Positions 44,248 through 52,290 are shown, numbered from the stretch's first letter. The stretch is DNA of 64,000 bases from an uncultured Flavobacterium sp. (GCA_913061465.1 CAJXSU010000003.1:22360-86359); one strand, 5' to 3'. Notes: generated from the letters alone by a model not told the origin. Numbers and translations: made by a program.

Positions 44248-44922
44248 TTAAAATAAGAATTCAGAAAGCATTTCCTTTACTTTTATCATCTGTTTTAAGG
44301 CTTTATTTGACTTGATTAAATAGCTTGACTCTATACCAATAAACTTAGCTAGTTTACTCTTATATTCATTAGAAAAGATAATTCTCCTATTATTTTCAAT
44401 ATCTTTTTTTGTTTTTTTATCACTTAAATATGAGCTGTAAATGATATTGGAATGAAAAAGATACAATTCATCCATTAATTTCCCATTCACATCAAGTCTA
44501 TCATAATGATGTCCATAAACTAACCCAATTTCATGTGATAGTTTACTTACACCAAAGTAAGTGAGTCTTCCGCTAGAAACAGAGACATCATAAGCACTTG
44601 TAGTACCAAAAAAAGTATTTCCGGTACCAATTTTTTTAGATTTTTCAAGAAAACGATCATAATCAAAGGGTGTCTTGTTATTCAATATGTCCATTAAGTT
44701 GTGTCCTACTAAATTCTTTGAACTATGTTCACTAATGATTTCCTTTAATTGTTTAATGTCGTCATTAAGATCTTTTGATATAGCATTATAATCCTCAATT
44801 AATCTCTTTTTTAGTTGATTGTCTTGTCTCCACTCTTCGATAAAAAATGAGATTGAAATGGCTAAAAAAATCATAAATAGTTCAAGAATACTTTTTTTTA
44901 TGTCTAGTTTGAATTTAGTCAT
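44248..44922 (-). CDS. Hypothetical membrane-anchored protein, DUF6090-like
   Basis: A 224-residue protein with one hydrophobic N-terminal helix (about 10-28, SILELFMIFLAISISFFIEE) followed directly by EWRQD, a pattern seen in the DUF6090-type proteins of Bacteroidota. A helical, charged, probably coiled-coil domain follows (about 35-70 and 170-224). The topology is most likely a single membrane anchor with the bulk outside the cytoplasm. The function is unknown. It converges on queD (14-base gap) and has a TACATTTG promoter element 37 bases upstream of its ATG. Confidence 0.7.
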   Translation of the reverse strand: MTKFKLDIKKSILELFMIFLAISISFFIEEWRQDNQLKKRLIEDYNAISKDLNDDIKQLKEIISEHSSKNLVGHNLMDILNNKTPFDYDRFLEKSKKIGTGNTFFGTTSAYDVSVSSGRLTYFGVSKLSHEIGLVYGHHYDRLDVNGKLMDELYLFHSNIIYSSYLSDKKTKKDIENNRRIIFSNEYKSKLAKFIGIESSYLIKSNKALKQMIKVKEMLSEFLF

Positions 44923-44958
44923 TATTGCTTCTAATTTATTTTAAAAAAAATTAATTAT

Positions 44959-44966
44959 CAAATGTA
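44959..44966 (-). promoter_or_regulatory. Promoter -7 element of the DUF6090-like gene
   Basis: TACATTTG on the minus strand matches TAnnTTTG, 36 bases before the ATG at 44922. Confidence 0.4.
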
Positions 44967-45060
44967 TGTAATATTTATATCCGAAAAAAATCAGTTTTAA
45001 TTCCCGTAGATTATAGTTTTCGTTAACTTTTAGAATTATAGTATAAACTTGCTAAATATG

Positions 45061-45068
45061 TATATTTG
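45061..45068 (+). promoter_or_regulatory. Promoter -7 element of the HAD hydrolase gene
   Basis: TATATTTG matches TAnnTTTG. It contains the TTG of a longer reading frame, so translation should begin at the ATG 24 bases further on (45093). Confidence 0.5.
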
Positions 45069-45092
45069 GAATTTGTTATTAATAAAATCTAT

Positions 45093-45785
45093 ATGTACGA
45101 AAACTGTAAAGTAATAGCATTTGATGCAGACGATACGCTTTGGGTAAATGAAACTTATTTTAGGGAGGCAGAGAAAAAGTTTGCAAAAATTTTATCAAAG
45201 TATGAGACTGAAAATAAGGTAGATCAAGAGCTTTTCAAAATAGAAATGAAGAACTTAGAATTGTACGGTTATGGTATTAAGGGATTTGTGCTTTCAATGA
45301 TTGAATGTGCTTTAAAATTATCTAATTACTCTATATCTCAGCATGAAATAGATAAAATTTTGACTATTGGAAAAGAGATGTTAAATAAGCCAATTGAATT
45401 GTTAGATGGGGTAGAGGAAGTGCTAGGGGAACTTCATAATAAGTATAAGTTAATAGTAGCTACAAAAGGAGATTTATTAGATCAAGAGCGTAAATTAGAA
45501 AAATCAGGATTATTAAAATATTTTCATCACATAGAGGTAATGAGTGAGAAAAAAGAGGTGGATTACAGGAAATTAATAAAACATTTAGATATTAATTCAA
45601 ATGAGTTGTTAATGGTTGGTAACTCATTAAAGTCAGATGTGTTGCCTCTTGTAAAAATTGGTGCATCAGCTATTCACATACCATTTCATATAACCTGGTC
45701 GCATGAAGAGGTATCGTTAGAAGAAACCAAAAATTCAAATTTTCACACTTTAAGTCAACTCAAAGATATTTTAAAATTATTATAA
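45093..45785 (+). CDS. HAD superfamily hydrolase (subfamily IA, YjjG-like)
   Basis: A 230-residue cytosolic phosphatase of the haloacid dehalogenase superfamily. Motif I is VIAFDADDTLWVNE (nucleophile Asp and general acid), motif II is IVATKGD, motif III includes the lysine in SEKKEVDYRKL, and motif IV is LMVGNSLKSDVLP. A helical cap lies at about 20-95. The DTLWVNE start resembles the pyrimidine nucleotidase/YjjG group, but the substrate is uncertain. The ATG at 45093 is chosen because the promoter element covers the upstream TTG. Confidence 0.88.
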   Translation: MYENCKVIAFDADDTLWVNETYFREAEKKFAKILSKYETENKVDQELFKIEMKNLELYGYGIKGFVLSMIECALKLSNYSISQHEIDKILTIGKEMLNKPIELLDGVEEVLGELHNKYKLIVATKGDLLDQERKLEKSGLLKYFHHIEVMSEKKEVDYRKLIKHLDINSNELLMVGNSLKSDVLPLVKIGASAIHIPFHITWSHEEVSLEETKNSNFHTLSQLKDILKLL

Positions 45786-45851
45786 ATTTTTCAACCATTG
45801 ACCTAACTGAATTAATTTTAAAAGTTTGAAAAAAGATTGGATAAAATAGGC

Positions 45852-45859
45852 TAGATTTG
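45852..45859 (+). promoter_or_regulatory. Promoter -7 element of the 84-residue protein gene
   Basis: TAGATTTG matches TAnnTTTG, 19 bases before the ATG at 45879. Confidence 0.45.
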
Positions 45860-45878
45860 TGCTTTAAAATAATTAAGT

Positions 45879-46133
45879 ATGGCAAGTATAAAGAATTTAA
45901 AAAAAGACATCAACTATGTTTTAGGTGATGTAATTGATGAGTGTTTAGTTTCAGCTACCGGAGACATAAAAAAAACTGAAGCTATTGTAGATGAAGCTAT
46001 TGTTATTTTTGATGAATTAATTGCTAAAGTAAACGCAAAAAATATAGAAAATAAAAAAGCTCATTTTAAAGCTATAGAGGAAGAATTAGAAAATAAAGCT
46101 ACTAAACTTTTAACGAAAGTTAATAAGCTTTAA
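45879..46133 (+). CDS. Small helical conserved hypothetical protein (84 aa)
   Basis: An 84-residue acidic and lysine-rich protein with no signal peptide. It is predicted almost entirely helical: IKNLKKDINYVLGDVIDE, then a second helix IVDEAIVIFDELIAKVNAK and a third charged helix to the C-terminus. The clear promoter element, ATG and lack of competing frames support a real gene. It is of the type of small cytosolic proteins conserved in Flavobacteriaceae. The function is unknown. It is followed by another small gene 64 bases on. Confidence 0.75.
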   Translation: MASIKNLKKDINYVLGDVIDECLVSATGDIKKTEAIVDEAIVIFDELIAKVNAKNIENKKAHFKAIEEELENKATKLLTKVNKL

Positions 46134-46197
46134 TTCTTATAATTGACATACGAAATTTCAAGAATGTTCGTTATATAAATAAATTAAAAGTTTGTTT

Positions 46198-46392
46198 ATG
46201 GCAAGAGCTATGTTTGAATACTCTAAAACTGTTCTTAAAAAAGTTAGTTTTAGTTCTGATTTGTTTTGTAAAGAGTTAGAAAAAGCGTTAAAAAGATTAT
46301 TACCTCACGAAATTAGTGAATTAACCATTTGGTTAAGACAGTATACTAGTAATAAGCCCGAACTTCACTCTTACTTAAATTTAGTCAGCTAA
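46198..46392 (+). CDS. Small conserved flavobacterial protein (64 aa)
   Basis: A 64-residue protein with a recognisable pattern: FEYSKTVLKKVSFSSDLFCKELEKA, then LLPHEISELTIWLRQYTSNKPEL. It is mainly helical, basic and soluble. I know similar short proteins from many flavobacterial genomes, none with an assigned function. I start at the ATG 46198 rather than the TTG two codons earlier. It converges on the Spy-like protein gene of the ECF sigma unit (16-base gap). Confidence 0.75.
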   Translation: MARAMFEYSKTVLKKVSFSSDLFCKELEKALKRLLPHEISELTIWLRQYTSNKPELHSYLNLVS

Positions 46393-46408
46393 AACCTAAC
46401 CATTCTAA

Positions 46409-46891
46409 TCAAGGTTTTCTTCTTGATTGTTTTAGTTTTCTGAATAACTCTTTTCTAAATTCCCTTTCAGCTACTTGTAGTTTTAAAATCTTCTTATAAG
46501 ATAAGATTGTAGCTACTTTGGCAAAAAAACTTTCTTTTTCTTGATGAGTTTTGTTTCTAATATTTGCAACTTCATTATAGATTTTTGTAGCTTCATTCTC
46601 ATTGATATCATCAAAATTTTTCTGAGATAAAAAAGGCTTATTTGGATTTTTAATTATCGATTTCATAGCATTAACTTCTTCACGTCTATATTGTGACATT
46701 AATTTTTCATGTGCGTTATATATAGGCCAAAACACTTCAGCTTCCTTTACTGATAGGTTCAATTGATCGGTAATGAATGCAACTTTGTGAGATCTAACTC
46801 GGTTTTTATCGATTTTATTTCCTTTTTGTGAGTAGCTATTTGTATTGATAATAATAGCAACAATTAACATTAAAAATTTTATTGATTTCAT
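46409..46891 (-). CDS. Periplasmic Spy/CpxP-like protein of the ECF sigma operon
   Basis: A 160-residue exported protein: signal peptide (about 1-21, ending SYSQ), then a long helical, very charged domain with LNLSVKEAEVFWPIYNAHEKLM near 45-66. This pattern is shared with proteins annotated as sensors of ECF-type sigma factors in Bacteroidota and resembles Spy/CpxP chaperone-like sensors. It is the last gene of a three-gene unit with the sigma factor and a membrane protein, and probably reports envelope stress. This role is inferred from context. Confidence 0.8.
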   Translation of the reverse strand: MKSIKFLMLIVAIIINTNSYSQKGNKIDKNRVRSHKVAFITDQLNLSVKEAEVFWPIYNAHEKLMSQYRREEVNAMKSIIKNPNKPFLSQKNFDDINENEATKIYNEVANIRNKTHQEKESFFAKVATILSYKKILKLQVAEREFRKELFRKLKQSRRKP

Positions 46892-46899
46892 ATCTTAAA

Positions 46900-47421
46900 T
46901 TATTTTGTATTTATATCTTCAATTAGATAATCCAAATCATTAGAATTTAATAAAGATTCAACAATATCCTCATTTTTAATTGCTAGATATGGATTTATAT
47001 CGTTAATATTTAGTTCTGTTAATGCAAATGCAATGTCATCATTAGAAAGTGAATTGGCATTCACATCTAACCAACTTATAATTTCTTCTGAAGAAAGTTC
47101 AGTGTTATTGTTATTGAGAAAAAAAGTTGACCCAAAAAATAGAAGTAAGGCAATAGATGCAGCAACAGATATTAATTTTATTTTTTTTCTCTTTAAGGTT
47201 ATAACTTTCCCTTTTTTAGTTTTTTTAATAATAAGATCTTCTAATTCTTCAAAATAAGATTTTGGGGTTTTGAAACCATTATGTTTTGGAAGCTTCTCTT
47301 CAATTAACTTTGAGAATAATTCGTCCTCGATACCCGTAAAATAACTTTCAGGAGCTGTAAACCCTGTTTTAATACCTTCGGTTAGCTTCCAATCTTTGCT
47401 GTGATTTATAACTCGTTTCAT
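46900..47421 (-). CDS. Predicted membrane anti-sigma factor
   Basis: A 173-residue protein with a cytosolic N-terminal part (1-80), one membrane helix (about 85-103, LISVAASIALLLFFGSTFFL) and a periplasmic tail that is acidic and helical. The cytosolic part has two repeats of a motif FxxPxSYFxxxED/EE: TAPESYFTGIEDELF and KTPKSYFEELEDLII. No zinc-binding HxxxCxxC motif is present. Its place between an ECF sigma factor (31 bases upstream) and a Spy-like exported protein makes it the probable anti-sigma factor. The assignment is by context. Confidence 0.75.
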   Translation of the reverse strand: MKRVINHSKDWKLTEGIKTGFTAPESYFTGIEDELFSKLIEEKLPKHNGFKTPKSYFEELEDLIIKKTKKGKVITLKRKKIKLISVAASIALLLFFGSTFFLNNNNTELSSEEIISWLDVNANSLSNDDIAFALTELNINDINPYLAIKNEDIVESLLNSNDLDYLIEDINTK

Positions 47422-47452
47422 TATTACTAAGACTTTATTAATGACTTAAGGT

Positions 47453-48001
47453 TTAATTGTGTTTATTTATTATATAATTTTCTATTTTTTTTACTGCTTG
47501 AAAGTAGGAAGCTTTTAATCCTCCAACAGATGTTCCAAGTATTTCAGAAATTTCTTGATATTTTAAGTGGTCAAAATATTTCATGTTAAAAACTAATTGC
47601 TGTTTTTTTGGCAATCTAGCAACTGCCTCTTGAAGTATTATTTGAATATCATTTCCTGAAAACCAAACATCAGATTGCAAATTTGAAACCATTTCTTGTT
47701 TCATTTCAGTAATATCTATATTTCTTTCTCTCGCTCTTTTGTTGATAAAGGTGATAGACTCATTAGTTGCTATCCGATACATCCAAGAGTATAGTTTACT
47801 ATCCTGTTTAAAATTATCTATTCCTCTAAAAATTTTAATGAAAGTATTTTGAAGTACATCGTCAGTGTCATCGTGTGAAATAACCATTTTACGAATATGC
47901 CAATACAAACGTTCTTTGTATTTTTTAATTAATATTCGGAAAGCTTTTTCTTTTGTTTGAATATTTTGAAGTTTTTCAACTAAAGCGATTTCATCAATCA
48001 A
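47453..48001 (-). CDS. ECF-type RNA polymerase sigma factor
   Basis: A 182-residue sigma-70 family protein with only regions 2 and 4. Region 2 (about 20-85) contains ISHDDTDDVLQNTFIKIF and LYSWMYRIATNESITFINKR. Region 4 (about 120-175) contains ARLPKKQQLVFNMKYFDHL, YQEISEILGTSVGGLKASYF and the terminal helix. It directs polymerase to a stress regulon. The start is TTG at 48001; there is no ATG in frame nearby. The two genes downstream encode its likely anti-sigma factor and a periplasmic sensor. Confidence 0.95.
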   Translation of the reverse strand: MIDEIALVEKLQNIQTKEKAFRILIKKYKERLYWHIRKMVISHDDTDDVLQNTFIKIFRGIDNFKQDSKLYSWMYRIATNESITFINKRARERNIDITEMKQEMVSNLQSDVWFSGNDIQIILQEAVARLPKKQQLVFNMKYFDHLKYQEISEILGTSVGGLKASYFQAVKKIENYIINKHN

Positions 48002-48058
48002 TACTGGTTTTTTTATCTAAGACTTCCTGCTTATAAAAAGGTTTAATATTATATATTT

Positions 48059-49507
48059 TTAAGTCTTTTTTCTAGTTTTTGAGTATCCAAATAGACGTTT
48101 TTTAATTATTGTCTCAGCAACACCTTCAGGCAGCATTTCCTGCCAGCCTTCCTCTCCTTCAGAAATCATTTTTAATACTTTTCTAGAGAAAATATGGAAA
48201 ATTTCTTGGTCGAAATCTGAAATATCAATAAGTTTTCCGTTGTTTTTGAAGAATTTATATAATTCCTTCATTCTTGGATGAACTTTTAAATTTTCACTAG
48301 TAATAAATTCGTTTTTTTCTTCGTCTCTATAAGGGTACATGTACACTTTTAGGTCTCTGTAAAACAATTTACCAAAGGCTTCTAAGATACCACCACTTAA
48401 ATGGCGATAATATTTTTCATCAAAAATTTGAATTAAATTATAAACACCCATAGCTAAGCCCATCCTGGCTTTTGTAAACTCACTAAAATACTCAACGAGC
48501 TTAAAATATTCTTGAAAGTTAGTGATCATTACATTCTGTCCCAAAGAACATAATAATTCTGCTCTATCTAGGAAATCACGTTCATTAATTTCTCCCTCTG
48601 CTCTTAAATTACTGAGTGTAATTTCAAAAATAATTTGAGAGTTTTCAGGATCAACTTTTTTTTCACTAAAGAAAAATTCTTTAGCTCTCTCAAACATATC
48701 CATATTAACTTTAGTTACTGGTCTAAAACTACCACGTAATGCCAATATGTTTTTTTTATATAATACTTGAGCTGGAAGTAAATTATTTCCATCAGGACCA
48801 AACATAACCGCTGTAGTCATGTTGTTTTTCACTAACTGAAGGCTCATTAAACGATTATCTACATACATGAAACGTGGACCAGAAAAGTTAATCATGTCAA
48901 TTTCTAATTGATCCTTATATAGGTTATCGTAAAAAGATTTTAGTAACTCTTTTGGATTGTCATTTAAGTAAAAAGCACCATAAATTAAATTCACACCTAA
49001 AACACCTAGAGTTTCTTGTTGGAGACGAGCATCAGTTTCTTTAAATCTTAGGTGTAATACAATCTCGTTAAACTCCTCAAGTGGATCTAGTTGAAATCTG
49101 ATTCCAACCCAACCATGTCCTTTGAATTTTTTTGAAAAATCTATGGTAGCTACAGTATTGGCGTAGCTAAAAAATAACTTGTCAGGATGCTTTTTTCTGC
49201 TTAAGCGATCCTCTATTAAATCTACTTCGTGGTGAAGCATTCTTTTTAAACGTTCTTCTGTTACATAGCGTCTGTCCTCTTCGATACCATAAATAGCGTC
49301 TGAGAAATCTTTATCATACGCACTCATTGCCTTTGCAATTGTTCCTGAAGCCCCACCAGCTCTGAAGAAATTTCGAGCTGTTTCCTGTCCGGCACCTATT
49401 TCCGCAAAGGTTCCGTAGATATCGCTGTTTAAATTTATTCTAAGTGCTTTGATTTTTGTGGCAGGAACACTACTGATTTTTTGATCTCCTTTTAAAGAAA
49501 TAGACAT
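48059..49507 (-). CDS. Conserved cytosolic protein of unknown function (482 aa)
   Basis: A 482-residue protein with no signal peptide and no membrane helix. It has a striking conserved N-terminus: DIYGTFAEIGAGQETARNFF, then GGASGTIAKAMSAYDKDFSD and RYVTEERLKRMLHHEVDLIE. The middle is alpha/beta (HGWVGIRFQLDPLEEFNEIV; FSGPRFMYVDNRLMSLQL). The C-terminus is PEGVAETIIKKRLFGYSK. I recall similar proteins being labelled TonB-dependent receptor or nucleotide adenylyltransferase, but nothing here supports a beta-barrel receptor. The ATG at 49507 is preferred to a TTG 54 bases upstream because a TACCTTTG promoter element lies between them. It is divergent from an MBL-fold hydrolase gene. Confidence 0.8.
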   Translation of the reverse strand: MSISLKGDQKISSVPATKIKALRINLNSDIYGTFAEIGAGQETARNFFRAGGASGTIAKAMSAYDKDFSDAIYGIEEDRRYVTEERLKRMLHHEVDLIEDRLSRKKHPDKLFFSYANTVATIDFSKKFKGHGWVGIRFQLDPLEEFNEIVLHLRFKETDARLQQETLGVLGVNLIYGAFYLNDNPKELLKSFYDNLYKDQLEIDMINFSGPRFMYVDNRLMSLQLVKNNMTTAVMFGPDGNNLLPAQVLYKKNILALRGSFRPVTKVNMDMFERAKEFFFSEKKVDPENSQIIFEITLSNLRAEGEINERDFLDRAELLCSLGQNVMITNFQEYFKLVEYFSEFTKARMGLAMGVYNLIQIFDEKYYRHLSGGILEAFGKLFYRDLKVYMYPYRDEEKNEFITSENLKVHPRMKELYKFFKNNGKLIDISDFDQEIFHIFSRKVLKMISEGEEGWQEMLPEGVAETIIKKRLFGYSKTRKKT

Positions 49508-49529
49508 TTTGATAGATTTTGCTTCTAAA

Positions 49530-49537
49530 CAAAGGTA
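49530..49537 (-). promoter_or_regulatory. Promoter -7 element of the 482-aa protein gene
   Basis: TACCTTTG on the minus strand matches TAnnTTTG, 22 bases before the ATG at 49507. Confidence 0.45.
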
Positions 49538-49570
49538 ACTAAATAGATTGCTATCAGTCAATTTTTATGT

Positions 49571-49578
49571 TATTTTTG
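49571..49578 (+). promoter_or_regulatory. Promoter -7 element abutting the MBL hydrolase start
   Basis: TATTTTTG matches TAnnTTTG and ends 6 bases before the ATG at 49585, predicting a leaderless or nearly leaderless message. Confidence 0.45.
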
Positions 49579-49584
49579 TAAGAT

Positions 49585-50346
49585 ATGAAGATTACATTTC
49601 TAGGTACAGGAACATCTCAAGGCATACCAATGATAGCAAATAATGATCCTGTTTGTTTGTCTAATGATTCAAAAGATAAAAGGTTACGATCTTCTGTTAT
49701 GATTTCTTGGGACGATACTTGTTATGTCATTGATTGTGGTCCTGATTTTCGCCAACAAATGTTAAGAGAAAATATTCAGGCTATAAATGGGGTTTTATTT
49801 ACACATGAGCACTCAGATCATACAGCAGGAATTGATGATTTAAGGCCCTTTACCTATAAAATGGGTGAAGTACCTATTTATGCTCAAGAGCGAGTGATAG
49901 AGAGCTTAAAAGTAAGGTTTTCTTACATTTTTGAAACCGAAAACAGGTATGCTGGCGCACCAAAACTAACAGAAAATATTATAGATTCATCTAGCTTCAC
50001 ATTAAGCGGAGTAAATGTAACTCCTATAGCTGTTATGCATGGTAAGCTACCCATTATGGGTTACAGGTTTGGAGATGTGGCTTATATTACAGACCTAAAG
50101 ACCATGTCAGATCATGAAAAAAAGAAGTTAGAGGGCTTAGATATTTTAATAGTAAATGCATTAAGAATAACGGCACATCCTACACATTTAAATTTAGAAG
50201 AAGCCCTGTGTTTTGTTAATGAAATTAAACCAAAGAGAGCATATTTTACCCATATAAGTCATAAGTTAGGATTTCATGCGGAGGTCCAAAAAAAACTTCC
50301 CGAAAACGTTTTTTTGTCCTATGATGGGTTAGAGATTAAATTATAA
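49585..50346 (+). CDS. MBL-fold metal-dependent hydrolase (PhnP/RNase Z-like)
   Basis: A 253-residue metallo-beta-lactamase-fold hydrolase. It begins KITFLGTGTSQGIPMI, typical of the RNase Z/PhnP branch. The metal-binding signature is FTHEHSDHTAGIDDLRPF. Further ligands lie in VMHGKLPIMGYRFGDVAYIT and the terminal AYFTHISHKLGFH. It probably cleaves a phosphodiester, perhaps a cyclic phosphate or tRNA-derived substrate. The substrate is uncertain. The gene is monocistronic, with a promoter element right next to its start. Confidence 0.88.
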   Translation: MKITFLGTGTSQGIPMIANNDPVCLSNDSKDKRLRSSVMISWDDTCYVIDCGPDFRQQMLRENIQAINGVLFTHEHSDHTAGIDDLRPFTYKMGEVPIYAQERVIESLKVRFSYIFETENRYAGAPKLTENIIDSSSFTLSGVNVTPIAVMHGKLPIMGYRFGDVAYITDLKTMSDHEKKKLEGLDILIVNALRITAHPTHLNLEEALCFVNEIKPKRAYFTHISHKLGFHAEVQKKLPENVFLSYDGLEIKL

Positions 50347-50378
50347 ATATTAAAATATGTTTTTAATTTGACTCAGTC

Positions 50379-51029
50379 TTATAATTTTAATCTATTTTCA
50401 ATCCACTTTTTGAAGCTGAAAAAATTCTGAGGCGCAACACCATGTCCAACAGGATATTCTGAATATTCATTTTTTAACTCTTTTGAATCTAGAAATGGAC
50501 TTGCTTTTCTTGCCCAATCTACAGGTATTACTTGATCTACAGTGCCATGAGATATGTAATAATCCGTGTTTATTTTTTGAGTATTTTCTTTAGGCATTAA
50601 TTCTGTGTTGAAATACCCACTAAGTGCAATTACATGTTGAATTTTATTGGGGAAATTAAAACTTAAAGCATAACTTAGAATAGCTCCTTGACTGAAACCA
50701 AGTAAAAAAGTATTATCTGGATTAGTAGTATACTTAGTTTTTATATAATCTATGGTTTCTGTAATTTTTTGTAAAGATTTTCTAGCTTGATCGAGATCTG
50801 AAAACTTATTGTTTTCACTGTCAAGATTTATGTCATACCATGCATATCCACCATAACCCATTTCGTATGGCGCTCTTAAACTTACTATTACTAAAGTATC
50901 TGGTAGTTCATTGGCAAATGAAAATAAATCAAGTTCATTGCTTCCGTATCCATGAAGTAAAATTAGTAAGGGAGGGTTTTTAATAGCTTGCTTTGGAAGT
51001 CTTTCAACAAAGGTTAAGATGTCACTCAT
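50379..51029 (-). CDS. Alpha/beta hydrolase, carboxylesterase/phospholipase family
   Basis: A 216-residue serine hydrolase. The oxyanion segment is LLILLHGYGSNELDLF, the nucleophile is in LLGFSQGAILSYAL, the acid is in SHGTVDQVIP, and the histidine is in EYPVGHGVAPQNF. This full triad and size place it with the family of acyl-protein thioesterases and carboxylesterases. It lacks a signal peptide. It is the last gene of the run after the dihydroorotase-like gene, with 4 bases between them. Confidence 0.92.
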   Translation of the reverse strand: MSDILTFVERLPKQAIKNPPLLILLHGYGSNELDLFSFANELPDTLVIVSLRAPYEMGYGGYAWYDINLDSENNKFSDLDQARKSLQKITETIDYIKTKYTTNPDNTFLLGFSQGAILSYALSFNFPNKIQHVIALSGYFNTELMPKENTQKINTDYYISHGTVDQVIPVDWARKASPFLDSKELKNEYSEYPVGHGVAPQNFFSFKKWIENRLKL

Positions 51030-51033
51030 ATTG

Positions 51034-52290
51034 CTAGTTCAGAACTAATTTTTTATTTGCAAAGACTCCATAAACTTTTCCTTTTAATTTTTTTCCAAGG
51101 AAGGCCGAGTTTTTGGAAGTTGATAAAATATTTTGATTTAAAAAATCTGAAGCTCCATCAGGATTGAAAAGTGTTAGATTAGCGATGCTATCTTCTTTAA
51201 TTGAAGTAACTTCTTGATTAAAAATTGCTCTTGGATGGATTGTCAAAGCTTTTATAATTGTTTCTAAATCTAATACGGAATTTACAGCTCCAAATAGACT
51301 CTCTAAGCCAATAGTTCCGAATTTAGCATGGCTAAATTCTATTTTTTTATGTTCCACATCTATTGGGTTATGGTCAGAAGTAATCATATCTATTACACCA
51401 TCTTTTAATCCTTTCAATAATGCTTTTGTGTCATTTTTTGTACGAAGTGGAGGGGTAACTTTGACATTGCTATCGAACGAACCTAATTCGTTGTCAGTTA
51501 AAATTAAATGATGTGCTGAAACACTGCAGCTTACTTTAAGCCCTTTCTTTTTTGCTTCTTTGATTAATTTTACAGAAGCTGCTGAAGAAATTGTAGGGAT
51601 ATGTAATTTCCCGCCGGTATACTCTAATAAATATAAATCTCTAGCAATTTGCATGTGCTCTGCTAAAGCTGCTGAACCTTTTATGCCCAATTGAGTACTA
51701 TTTATGCCTTCGTTAACTATTCCTTCTCCTGCTATTGAATTATTTTTCGGAAAACTTAAAATAAGACCCTCGAAATTTTGTGCATATAGTAATGCCACTT
51801 TCATTAAATTATCGTTAGTAATGGCTTTATTATAATCTCCAAAAGCAATAGCTCCAGATTGTTGCATATCAAATAATTCAGCCATATTTTCCCCTTTACT
51901 TTCTTTTGTTAATGCGCCAATAGGGTAAAGACTTGTGGCTGAGTTTTTGGCTTTGTTTATTAAGAATTCTACATCAGACTTTGAATCTATGACTGGATTT
52001 GTATTTGCATTAACTGCAACAGATGTAAAACCACTTTTAGAGGCAACTTCTAGACCTTTTTTTATTGTTTCTCTTTCTTCATATCCGGGTTCTCCAAAAG
52101 AAACACTAGTATCAAACCATCCACAAGAAACATGAAGGTTCTCTAACTCAACGATTTTGTATGATGATTCTTGTTGAATAGAATTAGCGATTTTAAAAAT
52201 CTTTCCATTAACAATTAAAATATCTTTTGTTTGATTATGATGTGGGCTGGAAGTATCTATGATAGTAGCCGATTTTAAAAGCGTAGTCAT
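51034..52290 (-). CDS. Dihydroorotase-like protein lacking the metal-binding HxH (probable pseudo-enzyme)
   Basis: The 418-residue protein aligns along its length with dihydroorotases (amidohydrolase fold), but the zinc motif is lost. The canonical D-x-H-x-H-x-R-E-P-G appears as D60-T-S-V-S-F-G-E-P-G69, so both histidines are serine and the substrate arginine is glycine. Later signatures remain recognisable: GEPGYEERETIKKGLEVA, VTPPLRTKND and ITSDHNP (equivalent of the late Asp motif). It may be a non-catalytic partner such as the PyrC'-type subunits known in some aspartate transcarbamoylase complexes. The start at 52290 overlaps the TGA of the BatA gene (ATGA). A longer frame from 52362 would run deep into that gene. 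Confidence 0.88.
   Translation of the reverse strand: MTTLLKSATIIDTSSPHHNQTKDILIVNGKIFKIANSIQQESSYKIVELENLHVSCGWFDTSVSFGEPGYEERETIKKGLEVASKSGFTSVAVNANTNPVIDSKSDVEFLINKAKNSATSLYPIGALTKESKGENMAELFDMQQSGAIAFGDYNKAITNDNLMKVALLYAQNFEGLILSFPKNNSIAGEGIVNEGINSTQLGIKGSAALAEHMQIARDLYLLEYTGGKLHIPTISSAASVKLIKEAKKKGLKVSCSVSAHHLILTDNELGSFDSNVKVTPPLRTKNDTKALLKGLKDGVIDMITSDHNPIDVEHKKIEFSHAKFGTIGLESLFGAVNSVLDLETIIKALTIHPRAIFNQEVTSIKEDSIANLTLFNPDGASDFLNQNILSTSKNSAFLGKKLKGKVYGVFANKKLVLN

Noticed and set aside
46407..46428. Hairpin AATCAAG/CTTGATT as a terminator of the ECF unit
   Set aside because: It overlaps the end of the coding region, has an 8-base loop and lacks a U-run on the minus strand.
48059..49507. 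TonB-dependent receptor
   Set aside because: Although similar proteins have carried that label, there is no signal peptide, plug domain or C-terminal barrel signature.
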